DNA of 64,000 nt from Pseudomonas tolaasii NCPPB 2192 (GTDB lineage Bacteria; Pseudomonadota; Gammaproteobacteria; Pseudomonadales; Pseudomonadaceae): assembly GCF_002813445.1 (NCBI RefSeq), contig NZ_PHHD01000001.1:1922001-1986000 (forward strand). Direction: 5' to 3'. The position numbers and the translations under genes are program-made. Numbering within the stretch: position 1 is the first letter of the stretch; each line of letters opens with the position of its first letter. Shown here in pieces: positions 15,787-24,429 of this stretch. The notes beneath the pieces were generated by a model. The model made no database searches and was not told where the DNA came from. It saw only the letters and a list, made by a program, of their open reading frames with translations.

Positions 15787-17703
15787 TCAGACGCGGAACC
15801 GTCCGACCAGCGTCTGCAGATAGATTCCCAGGCGCGCCAGCTCTGCGCTGGACGCAGCGGTTTCCTCGCTGGCTGATGAAGTTTGTTCCGACACGTCGCG
15901 CACGTTCAGCACGCTACGGTTGATCTCCTCGGCGACGGCGCTTTGCTGCTCGGCGGCGGTGGCGATCTGCGAGTTCATCGCCTGGATGGTCGAGACCGTG
16001 CGAGTGATATTGCCCAGCGCGTTGCCGGCGCGGCGGGTCAGTTCGACGCTGCTGTCGGTGAGGCCACGGCTGTTGTCCATGATGGTTGCGACTTGCTGGG
16101 TGCCGCTTTGCAGGCCGACGATCAGTTCTTCGATCTCTTCGGTGGACTTTTGCGTGCGCTGGGCCAGGCTGCGCACCTCGTCGGCGACCACCGCAAAGCC
16201 TCGTCCGGCTTCACCGGCGCGCGCCGCTTCAATCGCCGCGTTCAGTGCCAGCAGGTTGGTTTGCTGGGCCACCGACTTGATCACGTCGAGCACGCTGCCG
16301 ATCTTGTCGCTCTCGCGCTGGAGGTGGCCCATGGCCTCGGTGGAGTTGCCCACCTCGGTCGCCAGGCGCTCGATCTGGGCGATGGCCTCGCCCACCACCT
16401 TGTCGCCCTCGCGCGCCTGTTGGTCCGCCGCTACAGCGGCTTCAGAGGCCTCCTCGGCGTTGCGCGCAACTTCCTGCACAGTGGCGGCCATTTCGTTCAT
16501 GGCGGTGGCCACTTGGTCGGTTTCGACTTTCTGGCTGTTGACCCCGGCACTCGTCTGTTCGGTGACGGCCGACAGTTGCTCGGCGGCGCTGGCGATCTGG
16601 GTGACGCCGTCGCTGATGCCGCCAATCAACTCGCGCAGGCCCACGGTCATGCTTTGCATGGCACGTTGCAACTGGCCCAGTTCGTCCTTGCGGCCGGAAT
16701 TGAGGTTGTGGCTCAGATCGCCGGAGGCCACCCGCTCGGCGACGGTGAGAGTCTGGTTCAGCGGGATGACGATCTGGCGGGTGATGGCCCAGGCGGCGAC
16801 GATGCCGAAGACCAGCGCCAGCGCGGCCGCCAGCAACAGAAGTTGCTTGGCCTGCGCTGCGTCGTGATCGCGCACCGCGGTCTGCGAGACGGTGAGTTTA
16901 TCGCTGTGGCCCAGCAGAATATCGCCTTGCTCGACGGTGGTTTTCAGGGCCGCTGCCATTGCCACTTGGGAATCCCGGTATTGGCTGACCGCGGCGCGAT
17001 AGGCTTGCAGCGAAGTGCCGGCCTCTTGCAGGTTGGCCTGGAAGGGCTCCGGCAGCTGGCTCTGCAGTTCGGTGATTTTCTTCAGAGCATTGTCGATGGC
17101 ATCCAGCGCCGGTTGTTCGGCGTCCGGCTTGCCGCTGTAGGTGTAGCCGCGCACCTGGAAGCGCGCTTGCTGAATCAGCTTGCTCAGGTCGACCACGCTG
17201 TTGAACTGGGTGACGCTGTCACCTTGCAGCAGGGTTTTTTCGATCTCGTTGATCTTGGCCACGGCGTTGTCGGCAGTGTCGCCGAGCTTGCTGCGGGCGC
17301 CCTCACGCTTGAGGCCGGCAAAAACCATGGCGCCAAAGGCTTTTTTGTATTGGTTCAAGGCGTCCAGCTGTTGCTCGACCAAGGCCTTGTCGTCGGGTTG
17401 TTCGATCAGGTTTTCGGCCGTTTTCAGGCCTGCGTCCAATTGGGTGATCAGGTTGTTGACCGCGTCAGTGCCTTGTTCGCCGCGGCGCATTTCAAAGTCC
17501 AGTCGCGCCAGGCGCAGGTCTTTGGTCAGGCTGTTGAGGCTGGAGATAAAACCGAGCTTGTCGCCGCGACTGGTCACATCGCCCAGGCCCGTCCAACCGG
17601 TGAAGGTGATCAACAACGTCAGGATCAGCACGAGGCCAAAGCCAATGCCCAGTTTGCGATTGACGCTCACATTCCCCAGTTTTTCGGCTAGCAGACGGTA
17701 CAT
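15787..17703 (-). CDS. Methyl-accepting chemotaxis protein, HBM-type ligand domain (paralogue 2)
   Basis: Chemoreceptor of 638 residues. Membrane helices lie at about 20-40 and 287-308 and bracket a roughly 250-residue all-alpha periplasmic domain with motifs of helical bimodular (HBM) domains (FEMRRGEQ, then RFQVRGYTYSGKPDAEQ). HAMP follows, then the signalling hairpin with SVAQQTNLLALNAAIEAARAG. HBM receptors such as P. putida McpS and, at what I recall as the equivalent chromosomal place, P. aeruginosa McpK bind TCA-cycle acids; a similar ligand is an inference. AAAGGAGA precedes the ATG by about 8 bases. It is a close paralogue of the downstream receptor in the signalling half and more divergent in the sensor half. 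Confidence 0.92.
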   Translation of the reverse strand: MYRLLAEKLGNVSVNRKLGIGFGLVLILTLLITFTGWTGLGDVTSRGDKLGFISSLNSLTKDLRLARLDFEMRRGEQGTDAVNNLITQLDAGLKTAENLIEQPDDKALVEQQLDALNQYKKAFGAMVFAGLKREGARSKLGDTADNAVAKINEIEKTLLQGDSVTQFNSVVDLSKLIQQARFQVRGYTYSGKPDAEQPALDAIDNALKKITELQSQLPEPFQANLQEAGTSLQAYRAAVSQYRDSQVAMAAALKTTVEQGDILLGHSDKLTVSQTAVRDHDAAQAKQLLLLAAALALVFGIVAAWAITRQIVIPLNQTLTVAERVASGDLSHNLNSGRKDELGQLQRAMQSMTVGLRELIGGISDGVTQIASAAEQLSAVTEQTSAGVNSQKVETDQVATAMNEMAATVQEVARNAEEASEAAVAADQQAREGDKVVGEAIAQIERLATEVGNSTEAMGHLQRESDKIGSVLDVIKSVAQQTNLLALNAAIEAARAGEAGRGFAVVADEVRSLAQRTQKSTEEIEELIVGLQSGTQQVATIMDNSRGLTDSSVELTRRAGNALGNITRTVSTIQAMNSQIATAAEQQSAVAEEINRSVLNVRDVSEQTSSASEETAASSAELARLGIYLQTLVGRFRV

Positions 17704-17788
17704 ACGGCGATCTCCTTTGGAACAAGGCTTGGACTTATTCAGAGGTTATCGGCAGGCATGCAGAAAACTGTAACAACACAAATCCAGT

Positions 17789-17888
17789 GTGGGAGCTGGC
17801 TTGTCGGATCGCCGCACCGCTGCGATGGCATCAACCGGATCTGTCTGAGATACCGAGGTGTCTGCATCGCAGGCAAGCCAGCTCCCAC
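17789..17888. repeat. REPIN, class 1, left arm partly degraded
   Basis: Forward GTGGGAGCTGGCTTG followed by TCGGATCGC instead of the usual CCTGCGAT, then an intact reverse REP at about 17864-17888. It separates rsmE from the chemoreceptor gene. Confidence 0.8.
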
Positions 17889-17916
17889 ACGAGCCAGCTC
17901 AGGCTTTAGGTTTGTT

Positions 17917-18624
17917 TCAGAACAGGCGGGCGAGCAGGGCGGTGACGGCGGTTTCGACGCGCAGGATGCGTGCGCCAAGCTGCACCGGTTGCAAACCGGC
18001 TTTGGTCAGCAAATCCACCTCGTACGGAATCCAGCCACCTTCCGGGCCAATGGCCAGAGTGACAGGTTCATTCAGCCCGCGCGGGCAGGGCGGGTAGTCG
18101 CCGGGGTGGCCGATCAGGCCGAGGCTGCCGGCAGTCATGGCCGGCAGGCGGTCTTCGACGAAGGGCTTGAAGCGCTTTTCGATGATGATTTCCGGCAGCA
18201 CGGTATCGCGGGCTTGTTCCAGGCCGAGGATCAATTGCTCGCGGACCGCCTCGGGCTCCAGGAACGGCGTTTGCCAGAAGCTCTTTTCCACGCGGTAACT
18301 CTTGACCAACACCACTGTGGGCACGCCCATCGCGGCCACGGTTTGCAGTACGCGGCGCAGCATTTTCGGGCGAGGCAGCGCGAGTAACAGGGTCAGGGGC
18401 AGTTTGGCCGGGGGCGGCTGGTCGAAACTGACCTGTAACTCGGCCTCGCGGGCCTCCAGGCGCAGCAACTGCGCATTGCCCATCAGCCCGCCAATACGGC
18501 CCACACGCAGGCTGTCGCCGACGGCAGCGCGGTGGACGTCCTGCATATGCACCAGGCGCCGGTCACGCAGCACCACCCGGTCAGCCGCAATAAAGTCGGC
18601 TTCTTCAAGCAGCAGCAGGTTCAC
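17917..18624 (-). CDS. rsmE: 16S rRNA (uracil-1498-N3)-methyltransferase
   Basis: RsmE methylates U1498 of 16S rRNA in assembled 30S subunits, with SAM. The protein has 235 residues and the trefoil-knot SPOUT fold: an N-terminal PUA-like part (RVVLRDRRLVHMQDVHRAAVGDSLRVG) and the knot motifs LALPRPKMLRRVLQTVAAMG, LAIGPEGGW and LQLGARILRVETA-type VQLGARILRVETAVTALLARL. LAIGPEGGW with RILRxETA is diagnostic. It is the last gene of the tat group and overlaps tatC by four bases (ATGA). It is conserved in this place in pseudomonads. Confidence 0.93.
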   Translation of the reverse strand: MNLLLLEEADFIAADRVVLRDRRLVHMQDVHRAAVGDSLRVGRIGGLMGNAQLLRLEAREAELQVSFDQPPPAKLPLTLLLALPRPKMLRRVLQTVAAMGVPTVVLVKSYRVEKSFWQTPFLEPEAVREQLILGLEQARDTVLPEIIIEKRFKPFVEDRLPAMTAGSLGLIGHPGDYPPCPRGLNEPVTLAIGPEGGWIPYEVDLLTKAGLQPVQLGARILRVETAVTALLARLF

Positions 18625-19412
18625 GGCTGGGTCGCTGGCGGCTGGTCGTCGTCGGCGGGTTGGTCATCCGGGTGTTCGCCACGCTTGCTGATCAGGCTGC
18701 CAAAGAGGATGCCGATCTCGAACAGCATCCACATCGGCACGGCCAGTAACGTCTGCGAGAAGATGTCCGGCGGTGTGAGGATCATGCCGACCACAAAGCA
18801 GCCGATGATCACGTACGGGCGGATTTTCTTCAGGTATTTGACGTCGACCACACCGATCCACACCAGCAACACCACCGCCACCGGGATTTCGAAGGCCACG
18901 CCAAAGGCGAAGAACAGCGTCATCACGAAGTCGAGGTAGCTGGTGATGTCAGTCATCATTTCCACGCCGGCCGGGGTGGCGGCGGCGAAAAACTTGAAGA
19001 TCAGCGGGAACACCAGGAAGTAAGCGAACGCCATGCCGGTGTAGAACAGCAGGATGCTCGACACCAGCAACGGCACAGCGATGCGTTTCTCATGCTTGTA
19101 CAGGCCTGGCGCGATAAAGCCCCAGATCTGATGCAGGATTACCGGGATCGCCAGGAACAGCGAGACCATCATGGTCAGCTTCAACGGCGTGAGAAACGGC
19201 GACGACACATCGGTGGCGATCATCGTCGCGCCCGCCGGCAAATAATGACGCAGCGGTGTGGAGACGAAGGTGTAAATCTGCTGGGTAAAGGCAAACAGCC
19301 CGGCAAAGATGATGAAGATGGCCGCTACGCAACGCAGCAGGCGGGTACGCAGCTCGGTGAGGTGCGAAACCAGCGGCATGTGCTGGTCGTTTTCCGGTTT
19401 ATCAGCGCTCAT
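18621..19412 (-). CDS. tatC: Sec-independent protein translocase TatC
   Basis: Six-helix inner-membrane core of the twin-arginine translocase; with TatB it forms the receptor for folded proteins carrying RR signal peptides. It is 263 residues long. The signature PLVSHLTELRTRLLR is at the N-terminus and FAYFLVFPLIFKFF in the middle. Six hydrophobic stretches can be counted, with the conserved glutamate region FEIPVAVVLLVWIG. The C-tail is hydrophilic and Asp/Pro-rich (HPDDQPADDDQPPATQP), which is common in pseudomonads. It overlaps tatB at its start and rsmE at its end by four bases each. Confidence 0.96.
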   Translation of the reverse strand: MSADKPENDQHMPLVSHLTELRTRLLRCVAAIFIIFAGLFAFTQQIYTFVSTPLRHYLPAGATMIATDVSSPFLTPLKLTMMVSLFLAIPVILHQIWGFIAPGLYKHEKRIAVPLLVSSILLFYTGMAFAYFLVFPLIFKFFAAATPAGVEMMTDITSYLDFVMTLFFAFGVAFEIPVAVVLLVWIGVVDVKYLKKIRPYVIIGCFVVGMILTPPDIFSQTLLAVPMWMLFEIGILFGSLISKRGEHPDDQPADDDQPPATQP

Positions 19413-19825
19413 GGGGCTCGCGGCGGCAATGTAGGGTCATGGGGCGCGGGCGACGCCACGGGCGTCGGCGCAGGCTGGGTTGGCGCGGCTGGGGCCGGCG
19501 CAACGGGGGTGGCGTCAACGACAGGCGCGGGCGCAATGCTGTTTTCGGCCACGGGCTCGGCCGGTTTGGCCGGCTCCTGCACGGGCGACAGAATCTTCCG
19601 CGCTTCCTGCTCCAGCGACAGAATATGTTCGTTGTGCAGTTGCCGGCGGATTTCGTCGGCGCCGATTTCCCGTTCAACTTCCTGTTTGATGGCGTTGAAA
19701 CTGCGTTTCAGGCGCCCGATCCAAAGGCCGGCCGTGCGTGCGGCACCGGGCAGGCGTTCCGGCCCGAGTACCAGCAAGGCAACAAGGCCGACGAGGAGCA
19801 GTTCAGAGAAGCTGATACCAAACAT
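19409..19825 (-). CDS. tatB: Sec-independent protein translocase TatB
   Basis: Substrate-binding partner of TatC. The 138-residue protein has a single N-terminal membrane helix (MFGISFSELLLVGLVALLVLGPERLP) with the conserved Glu and Gly-Pro hinge, an amphipathic helix (LPGAARTAGLWIGRLKRSFN), and a long Pro/Ala-rich cytoplasmic tail that is expected to be disordered. The GPERLP motif separates TatB from TatA. It starts 10 bases after tatA stops and overlaps tatC by four bases. Confidence 0.95.
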   Translation of the reverse strand: MFGISFSELLLVGLVALLVLGPERLPGAARTAGLWIGRLKRSFNAIKQEVEREIGADEIRRQLHNEHILSLEQEARKILSPVQEPAKPAEPVAENSIAPAPVVDATPVAPAPAAPTQPAPTPVASPAPHDPTLPPRAP

Positions 19826-19835
19826 TAGTCAGTGC

Positions 19836-20114
19836 TCACGAGTCTTTGCGGGTCGGCTCTTCGATTTTTTCAGCCTGCACGTCGAAGGTACGACGCTCGG
19901 TGATCGGCTGGGTGGCCTGCGGGTGCACAGGCTGGGCTGGCGGCACTGGGGTGACAACCGGATCAGCCGGTTTCTCATCGTCGTTCATGGCTTTGCGAAA
20001 GCCCTTGATCGACTCGCCCACGTCGGTGCCCAGGTTCTTGAGTTTCTTGGTGCCGAACACCAGTACCACCACTACCAGAATGACGATCCAGTGTTTCCAG
20101 TCAAAAATGCCCAT
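19836..20114 (-). CDS. tatA: Sec-independent protein translocase TatA
   Basis: Pore-forming Tat subunit of 92 residues. The short membrane helix MGIFDWKHWIVILVVVVLVF is followed by the FGTKKLKNLGTDVGESIKGFRKAM amphipathic helix, whose Phe-Gly hinge and KK/LG pattern are the family hallmark, and then an acidic and Pro-rich tail. The start ATG is preceded by AGAGGA at 9 bases. It is the first tat gene and follows hisE in the same transcript direction with a 25-base gap. Confidence 0.96.
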   Translation of the reverse strand: MGIFDWKHWIVILVVVVLVFGTKKLKNLGTDVGESIKGFRKAMNDDEKPADPVVTPVPPAQPVHPQATQPITERRTFDVQAEKIEEPTRKDS

Positions 20115-20139
20115 GCTGCAATTCCTCTGTGAAAGTTAT

Positions 20140-20472
20140 TCAGGCGGACGGGCGCGAGGCCTTTTCGGCATGCCCGGACAGGCCGAAGCGGCGGTCCAGT
20201 TCATCCAGCACTGCCTGCGGATGCTGCCCCAGTTGGGCGAGCATGACCAGACTGTGGAACCACAAATCAGCGGTTTCGTAGATGACATCGCTGCAGTCGC
20301 CGCTGATTTGTGCGTCCTTGGCTGCAATGATGGTCTCGACGGATTCTTCGCCGAGTTTTTCCAGGATCTTGTTCAAGCCCTTGTGGTACAGGCTGGCGAC
20401 ATAGGAGCTGTCGGCGTCCGCGCCCTTGCGGTCTTCCAGCACCTGGGCCACGCGGTTCAGGGTATCGCTCAT
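20140..20472 (-). CDS. hisE: Phosphoribosyl-ATP diphosphatase
   Basis: Removes pyrophosphate from phosphoribosyl-ATP, the second step of histidine synthesis. The 110-residue protein belongs to the all-alpha MazG-like family. Motifs are MSDTLNRVAQVLEDRKG, LGEESVETIIAAK (metal-binding EExxE-like motif) and DVIYETADLWFHSLVML. The ATG at 20472 is chosen since it gives the family N-terminus and begins 3 bases after the hisI stop; an upstream in-frame region would run into hisI. In enteric bacteria hisI and hisE are one protein; here they are separate adjacent genes, the usual state in pseudomonads. Confidence 0.95.
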   Translation of the reverse strand: MSDTLNRVAQVLEDRKGADADSSYVASLYHKGLNKILEKLGEESVETIIAAKDAQISGDCSDVIYETADLWFHSLVMLAQLGQHPQAVLDELDRRFGLSGHAEKASRPSA

Positions 20473-20474
20473 GT

Positions 20475-20867
20475 TCAGTGTCCTGCCGAGTAGATGGCGT
20501 GCGGGTCTTTGAGCACCGGCTCGACGGTCTTCCACGCGCCGTCCTCGAACACGCGATAGAAGCAGCTGTGACGGCCTGTGTGGCAGGCGATGTCGCCGAT
20601 CTGCTCGACCTTGAGGATCACCACGTCGGCGTCGCAGTCAATGCGCATCTCGTGCAACGTCTGCACATGCCCGGACTCTTCGCCCTTGCGCCACAGTTTG
20701 CCACGCGAGCGTGACCAGTAGATGGCGCGCTGCTCAGCGGCAGTCAGGCTCAGGGCCTCACGGTTCATCCAGGCCATCATCAGCACGCGCCCGGTCTTGT
20801 AGTCCTGGGCAATGGCCGGCACCAGGCCGTCACTGTCCCACTTGATCTCGTCCAGCCAGTCTTTCAT
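20475..20867 (-). CDS. hisI: Phosphoribosyl-AMP cyclohydrolase
   Basis: Opens the adenine ring of phosphoribosyl-AMP, the third step of histidine synthesis, in the cytoplasm. It has 130 residues. The zinc and magnesium ligands are in the signature MRIDCDADVVILKVEQIGDI with downstream CHTGRHSCFYR. Family start motif MKDWLDEIKWDSDGLVPAIAQD is used; GGAGCGG lies just upstream of the ATG at 20867. The open frame extends further upstream, but that part overlaps the end of ubiB and has no family similarity. Its place between ubiB and hisE away from other his genes is the usual pseudomonad arrangement. Confidence 0.95.
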   Translation of the reverse strand: MKDWLDEIKWDSDGLVPAIAQDYKTGRVLMMAWMNREALSLTAAEQRAIYWSRSRGKLWRKGEESGHVQTLHEMRIDCDADVVILKVEQIGDIACHTGRHSCFYRVFEDGAWKTVEPVLKDPHAIYSAGH

Positions 20868-20908
20868 GTTCCGCTCCGGCAATTTGCGACAGTGTATAAC
20901 CGGATTGG

Positions 20909-22513
20909 CTATCGACGCACGATCAGATAAACACCCACGGCGACCATAATGCCCGCCGGCCAGTGGCCCAGCCCGTTCAGCGGGCCGCCGATGGCGAGCA
21001 TCACGCCGCCTACCAGGTGCGCGGCGCCCAGCAGGCGCAGGAACCAGTCGTCCTTGCGCTTTTTCCACGGCGGGGCGGGGTCCTTGGCGTGGGGCTGGGA
21101 CATGCGCTCCAGCAGGTCGCGGGTCATGTTGGCCAAATGCGGCAGTTGTTCCATTTGGCTGTGCAGGTTGCCCAGTACGGTTTTCGGGCTCATGCGCTCG
21201 CGCATCCAGCGTTCCAGGAACGGCTGGGCGGTGTTCCACAGGTCCAGGTCCGGGTACAGCTGGCGGCCCAGGCCCTCGATGTTCAGCAAGGTTTTTTGCA
21301 GCAACACCAGCTGCGGCTGCACTTCCATATTGAAGCGTCGCGCGGTCTGGAACAGGCGCATCAGCACTTGGCCGAAGGAAATATCTTTTAACGGTTTTTC
21401 GAAGATCGGCTCACACACGGTGCGGATTGCCGCTTCGAATTCGTTGAGCTTGGTTTCGGCCGGCACCCAGCCCGAATCGATGTGCAACTGCGCCACGCGG
21501 CGGTAGTCGCGCTTGAAGAAGGCGAACAGGTTGCGGGCCAGGTAGTCCTGGTCTTCCGGGGTCAGGCTGCCGACGATGCCGCAATCGATCGCGATGTACT
21601 GCGGGCTCCACGGGTTCACGGTGCTGACGAAGATGTTGCCGGGGTGCATGTCGGCGTGGAAGAAGCTGTCGCGGAACACCTGGGTAAAGAAGATCTCCAC
21701 GCCGCGTTCGGCCAGCATCTTCATGTCGGTGCGCTGGTCGGCGAGGGTGGCCAGGTCGGTGACCTGCACGCCGTAGATGCGCTCCATCACCAGCACTTTC
21801 GGGCGGCACCAATCCCAATACACCTGGGGTACGTAGAGCAGGGGCGAACCTTCGAAATTACGCTTGAGCTGACTGGCGTTGGCGGCTTCGCGCAGCAGGT
21901 CGAGTTCGTCGTAGATGGTTTTTTCGTAATCGGCGACCACATCCACCGGGTGCAGCAGGCGTGCATCGGCACTGAAACGCTCGGCGGCGCGGGCGAGGAT
22001 GAACAGCCAGGCCAGGTCCTGGCCGATGATCGGCTTGAGGCCCGGGCGGATCACCTTCACCACCACTTCTTCGCCGGTCTTCAATTGTGCAGCATGAACC
22101 TGCGCCACCGAAGCCGAGGCCAGCGGGTCGACGTCGAAGCGGCTGAACACGTCGCTGATTTTCTTGCCCAGCTGTTCTTCGATCAGCTTCATCGACTGTT
22201 GCGAGTCGAACGGCGGCACCCGGTCCTGCAGCAACATCAGCTCGTCGGCGATGTCTTCGGGCAGCAGGTCGCGACGGGTCGAAAGAATCTGCCCGAACTT
22301 GATGAAGATCGGCCCCAGGTCCTGCAGGGCCAGGCGCAGGCGCGCGCCACGGCTCAGCTCGAGCGGTTTGCGCGGGAACCAGCGCCACGGCAGCACGTAG
22401 CGCACGGCGAGCAAAAACCACGGCAGGGGCAGGGCAAACAGCAGGTCATCGAGGCGGTAGCGGATTACGACGCGCTGGATACGAAACAAACGGCGGACGG
22501 CGAGCAGCTTCAT
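20909..22513 (-). CDS. ubiB: Ubiquinone biosynthesis regulatory protein kinase-like UbiB
   Basis: Atypical kinase/ATPase of the UbiB/ADCK family needed for aerobic ubiquinone synthesis. It has 534 residues. Family motifs are KxGQ in GPIFIKFGQILSTRRDLLPED (about residue 75), ExELGK-like LIEEQLGKKISDVFSRFD, an Ala-rich loop in DPLASASVAQVHAAQL, the catalytic-loop HADMHPGNIFV and the DFG equivalent in AIDCGIVGSL. Two C-terminal membrane helices (AAHLVGGVMLAIGG and IMVAVGVYLIV) anchor it. It overlaps ubiJ by four bases and lies in the ubiE-ubiJ-ubiB operon. Confidence 0.95.
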   Translation of the reverse strand: MKLLAVRRLFRIQRVVIRYRLDDLLFALPLPWFLLAVRYVLPWRWFPRKPLELSRGARLRLALQDLGPIFIKFGQILSTRRDLLPEDIADELMLLQDRVPPFDSQQSMKLIEEQLGKKISDVFSRFDVDPLASASVAQVHAAQLKTGEEVVVKVIRPGLKPIIGQDLAWLFILARAAERFSADARLLHPVDVVADYEKTIYDELDLLREAANASQLKRNFEGSPLLYVPQVYWDWCRPKVLVMERIYGVQVTDLATLADQRTDMKMLAERGVEIFFTQVFRDSFFHADMHPGNIFVSTVNPWSPQYIAIDCGIVGSLTPEDQDYLARNLFAFFKRDYRRVAQLHIDSGWVPAETKLNEFEAAIRTVCEPIFEKPLKDISFGQVLMRLFQTARRFNMEVQPQLVLLQKTLLNIEGLGRQLYPDLDLWNTAQPFLERWMRERMSPKTVLGNLHSQMEQLPHLANMTRDLLERMSQPHAKDPAPPWKKRKDDWFLRLLGAAHLVGGVMLAIGGPLNGLGHWPAGIMVAVGVYLIVRR

Positions 22514-23133
22514 GCGTTATCGCTTGGATCAAGGGAACGGCTCAGGCGCTCGAAGCGCGCCTCAAGGCGTTCCAGGTCGATTTTGGCCTTGTCGAGTTCA
22601 CGAAAGCGCGCTTGCGCTTCACGTTCTCCGACCAGGGTGCGCGATTCTTCGCTCAGGTATTCGGCGAGGTTCTGGTTGAGGCTGGCGAACCCTTGCTGGT
22701 ACCAGCGCGTGCGACTGCGCAGGTGCCCGCTGATCAACTGGGTGGCGACGGGGCCGATCCAGCGTGACAGCTCGTACTCCCAGTCCAGCTCCAGGTCTTG
22801 CAGCACGGCGGCGAGGTCCATCAGCACCGCGCTGTCGCCTTCCAGTTCCACTTCGGCGCTGTGCAGGATCGTGGTTTTGCTGCGGCTCACGGCCAGGTGC
22901 AGCAGGCTCGACGCCGGCGCACGCAGGGTGCAGTCGGCTTCGGCCGCCCAATCGGTGGCCAGCAGCAAGCCTTCATCGCCGGGCAGGATAAACAGCTGCA
23001 AGGCGGGGCTGCGGCAGTCGACGGCAATCACCTTGCCGTTCAAGTGCGCGAGCCGCGCCAAGGCGGTGCTGTCCAGGCGCAGCACACGGTTGAGGCCGTG
23101 TTCCACGCTGGCGAGAAGGCCCTTGAGCAGCAT
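22510..23133 (-). CDS. ubiJ: Ubiquinone biosynthesis accessory factor UbiJ (SCP2-domain protein)
   Basis: Lipid-binding accessory protein that, with UbiK, organises the soluble Ubi metabolon. It has 207 residues. The N-terminal SCP2-like domain covers about residues 15-115 (LTLR-type DCTLRAPASSLLHLA pattern). A C-terminal coiled coil follows, EREAQARFRELDKAKIDLERLEARFERLSRSL, the region known for UbiK binding. The gene lies between ubiE and ubiB, as expected. Its ATG shares one base with the ubiE stop (TGATG), and its stop overlaps the ubiB start. Confidence 0.92.
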   Translation of the reverse strand: MLLKGLLASVEHGLNRVLRLDSTALARLAHLNGKVIAVDCRSPALQLFILPGDEGLLLATDWAAEADCTLRAPASSLLHLAVSRSKTTILHSAEVELEGDSAVLMDLAAVLQDLELDWEYELSRWIGPVATQLISGHLRSRTRWYQQGFASLNQNLAEYLSEESRTLVGEREAQARFRELDKAKIDLERLEARFERLSRSLDPSDNA

Positions 23134-23903
23134 CAGGGCTTGATGCCGCGGTGCAGGGCGACGATGCCCGAGGTCATGTTGTGGTAGGTCACGCGGTCGA
23201 AACCGGCCTCCACCATCATCGACTTCAGGGTTTCCTGATCAGGGTGCATGCGGATCGATTCGGCCAGGTAGCGGTAGCTGTCCGGGTCGTTGAGCACCAG
23301 CTTGCCCACCAGCGGCATGAAGGCGAACGAGTAGGTGTCGTAGACCTTGGACATCACCGCGTTGGTCGGTTTGGAGAACTCCAGCACCAGCAGGCGGCCA
23401 CCCGGCTTGAGCACGCGCAGCATCGAACGGATCGCGTCTTCCTTGTGGGTGACGTTGCGCAGGCCGAAGGCGATGGTCACGCAGTCGAAATGGTTGTCCG
23501 GGAACGGCAGCTTTTCAGCGTCGGCCTGGACGAACTCGATATTGCCCGCCACGCCTTTGTCCAGCAGGCGGTCGCGGCCGACCTTGAGCATCGAGCTGTT
23601 GATGTCGGCCAGTACTACTTGGCCGGTAGGGCCCACCAGCTTGGAGAACTTGGCCGCGAGGTCGCCCGTGCCGCCGGCGATGTCCAGCACGCGGTTGCCA
23701 GGGCGAACGCCCGACAACTCGATGGTGAAGCGCTTCCACAGGCGGTGCATGCCGCCGGAGAGCACATCGTTCATCAGGTCGTACTTGGCCGCCACCGAGT
23801 GGAACACCTCAGCGACTTTTTCCGCTTTCTGGCTTTCCGGAACGTTCTTGAAGCCGAAGTGAGTGGTGGGTTCGGCATCGCTGCCTTTGCGCTGATCAGT
23901 CAT
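23133..23903 (-). CDS. ubiE: Ubiquinone/menaquinone biosynthesis C-methyltransferase UbiE
   Basis: SAM-dependent methyltransferase that adds the C2 methyl group to the benzoquinol ring during ubiquinone synthesis. The 256-residue protein has the SAM motif VLDIAGGTGDLAAKF near residue 75 and the UbiE signatures YDLMNDVLSGGMHRLWKRF and IAFGLRNVTHKEDAI with the C-terminal LTSGIVALHRG-like MTSGIVALHRGIKP. The ATG at 23903 gives the family N-terminus; the open frame continues 21 codons upstream without a reason to use it. It is the first gene of the nine-gene minus-strand run ending in rsmE. Confidence 0.95.
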   Translation of the reverse strand: MTDQRKGSDAEPTTHFGFKNVPESQKAEKVAEVFHSVAAKYDLMNDVLSGGMHRLWKRFTIELSGVRPGNRVLDIAGGTGDLAAKFSKLVGPTGQVVLADINSSMLKVGRDRLLDKGVAGNIEFVQADAEKLPFPDNHFDCVTIAFGLRNVTHKEDAIRSMLRVLKPGGRLLVLEFSKPTNAVMSKVYDTYSFAFMPLVGKLVLNDPDSYRYLAESIRMHPDQETLKSMMVEAGFDRVTYHNMTSGIVALHRGIKP

Positions 23904-24048
23904 ATCGCTGTCACCAAAAGAGAATGCGGGACATGATAATCCCCACGACCCGCTTTGTCTTGGCAAGGCTGACGGTAAGATAGGTGGTCACCGAGGCCTT
24001 TTGCCGCATGGCGGGTGTTCCCAGTCGTTATAAAGAGGAGTCATTGCA

Positions 24049-24324
24049 ATGGCGCGTATTACCGTTGAACGTGCACATACCCTGGGCAAGGAAGGCGCAC
24101 GGGCGAAAGCCGAGAAGTTGGCGAGCAAACTCAAAGAGCAATATGGCCTGGAGCCGACGTGGTCCGGCGATACCCTGAACCTCAAACGGTCGGGGGTTAA
24201 GGGCAGCGTTTTGGTCGCTGAAGATTCGCTGCGCATTGATGTGGAACTGGGCCTGTTGATGTCGGCCATGAGTGGCACCATCAAGTCCGAAATCGAGAAG
24301 GCCCTGGATAAGGCGCTGGCGTGA
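24049..24324 (+). CDS. Polyhydroxyalkanoic acid system family protein
   Basis: Small protein of 91 residues of the family found beside phasin genes (polyhydroxyalkanoic acid system protein). It begins MARITVERAHTLGKEGARAKAEKLASKL and has a middle beta region and a closing helix, EIEKALDKALA. The role is not settled: a granule-associated or regulatory function is inferred from its constant position next to phaI and phaF. AAAGAGGAG precedes the ATG. It is encoded on the plus strand, divergent from ubiE, and may share a transcript with phaI-phaF, 105 bases downstream. Confidence 0.8.
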   Translation: MARITVERAHTLGKEGARAKAEKLASKLKEQYGLEPTWSGDTLNLKRSGVKGSVLVAEDSLRIDVELGLLMSAMSGTIKSEIEKALDKALA

Positions 24325-24429
24325 TTGGCCTGTTCTTAGGGTGCCGATTCTAATTTTTCTGCCTACTTTGTGCCCAAGCCCTCAACTCCTGCGGGCCGTT
24401 CCTCCACCCTAATCTGCGTGAGGTGCACC

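Noticed and set aside
15883..17691. 602-codon plus-strand frame opposite the second chemoreceptor
   Set aside because: Shadow of the chemoreceptor; Gly/Ala/Leu-rich antisense composition.
20868..21239. N-terminal extension of hisI by 124 codons
   Set aside because: The extension overlaps ubiB coding sequence and lacks similarity; the 130-residue form is the family length.
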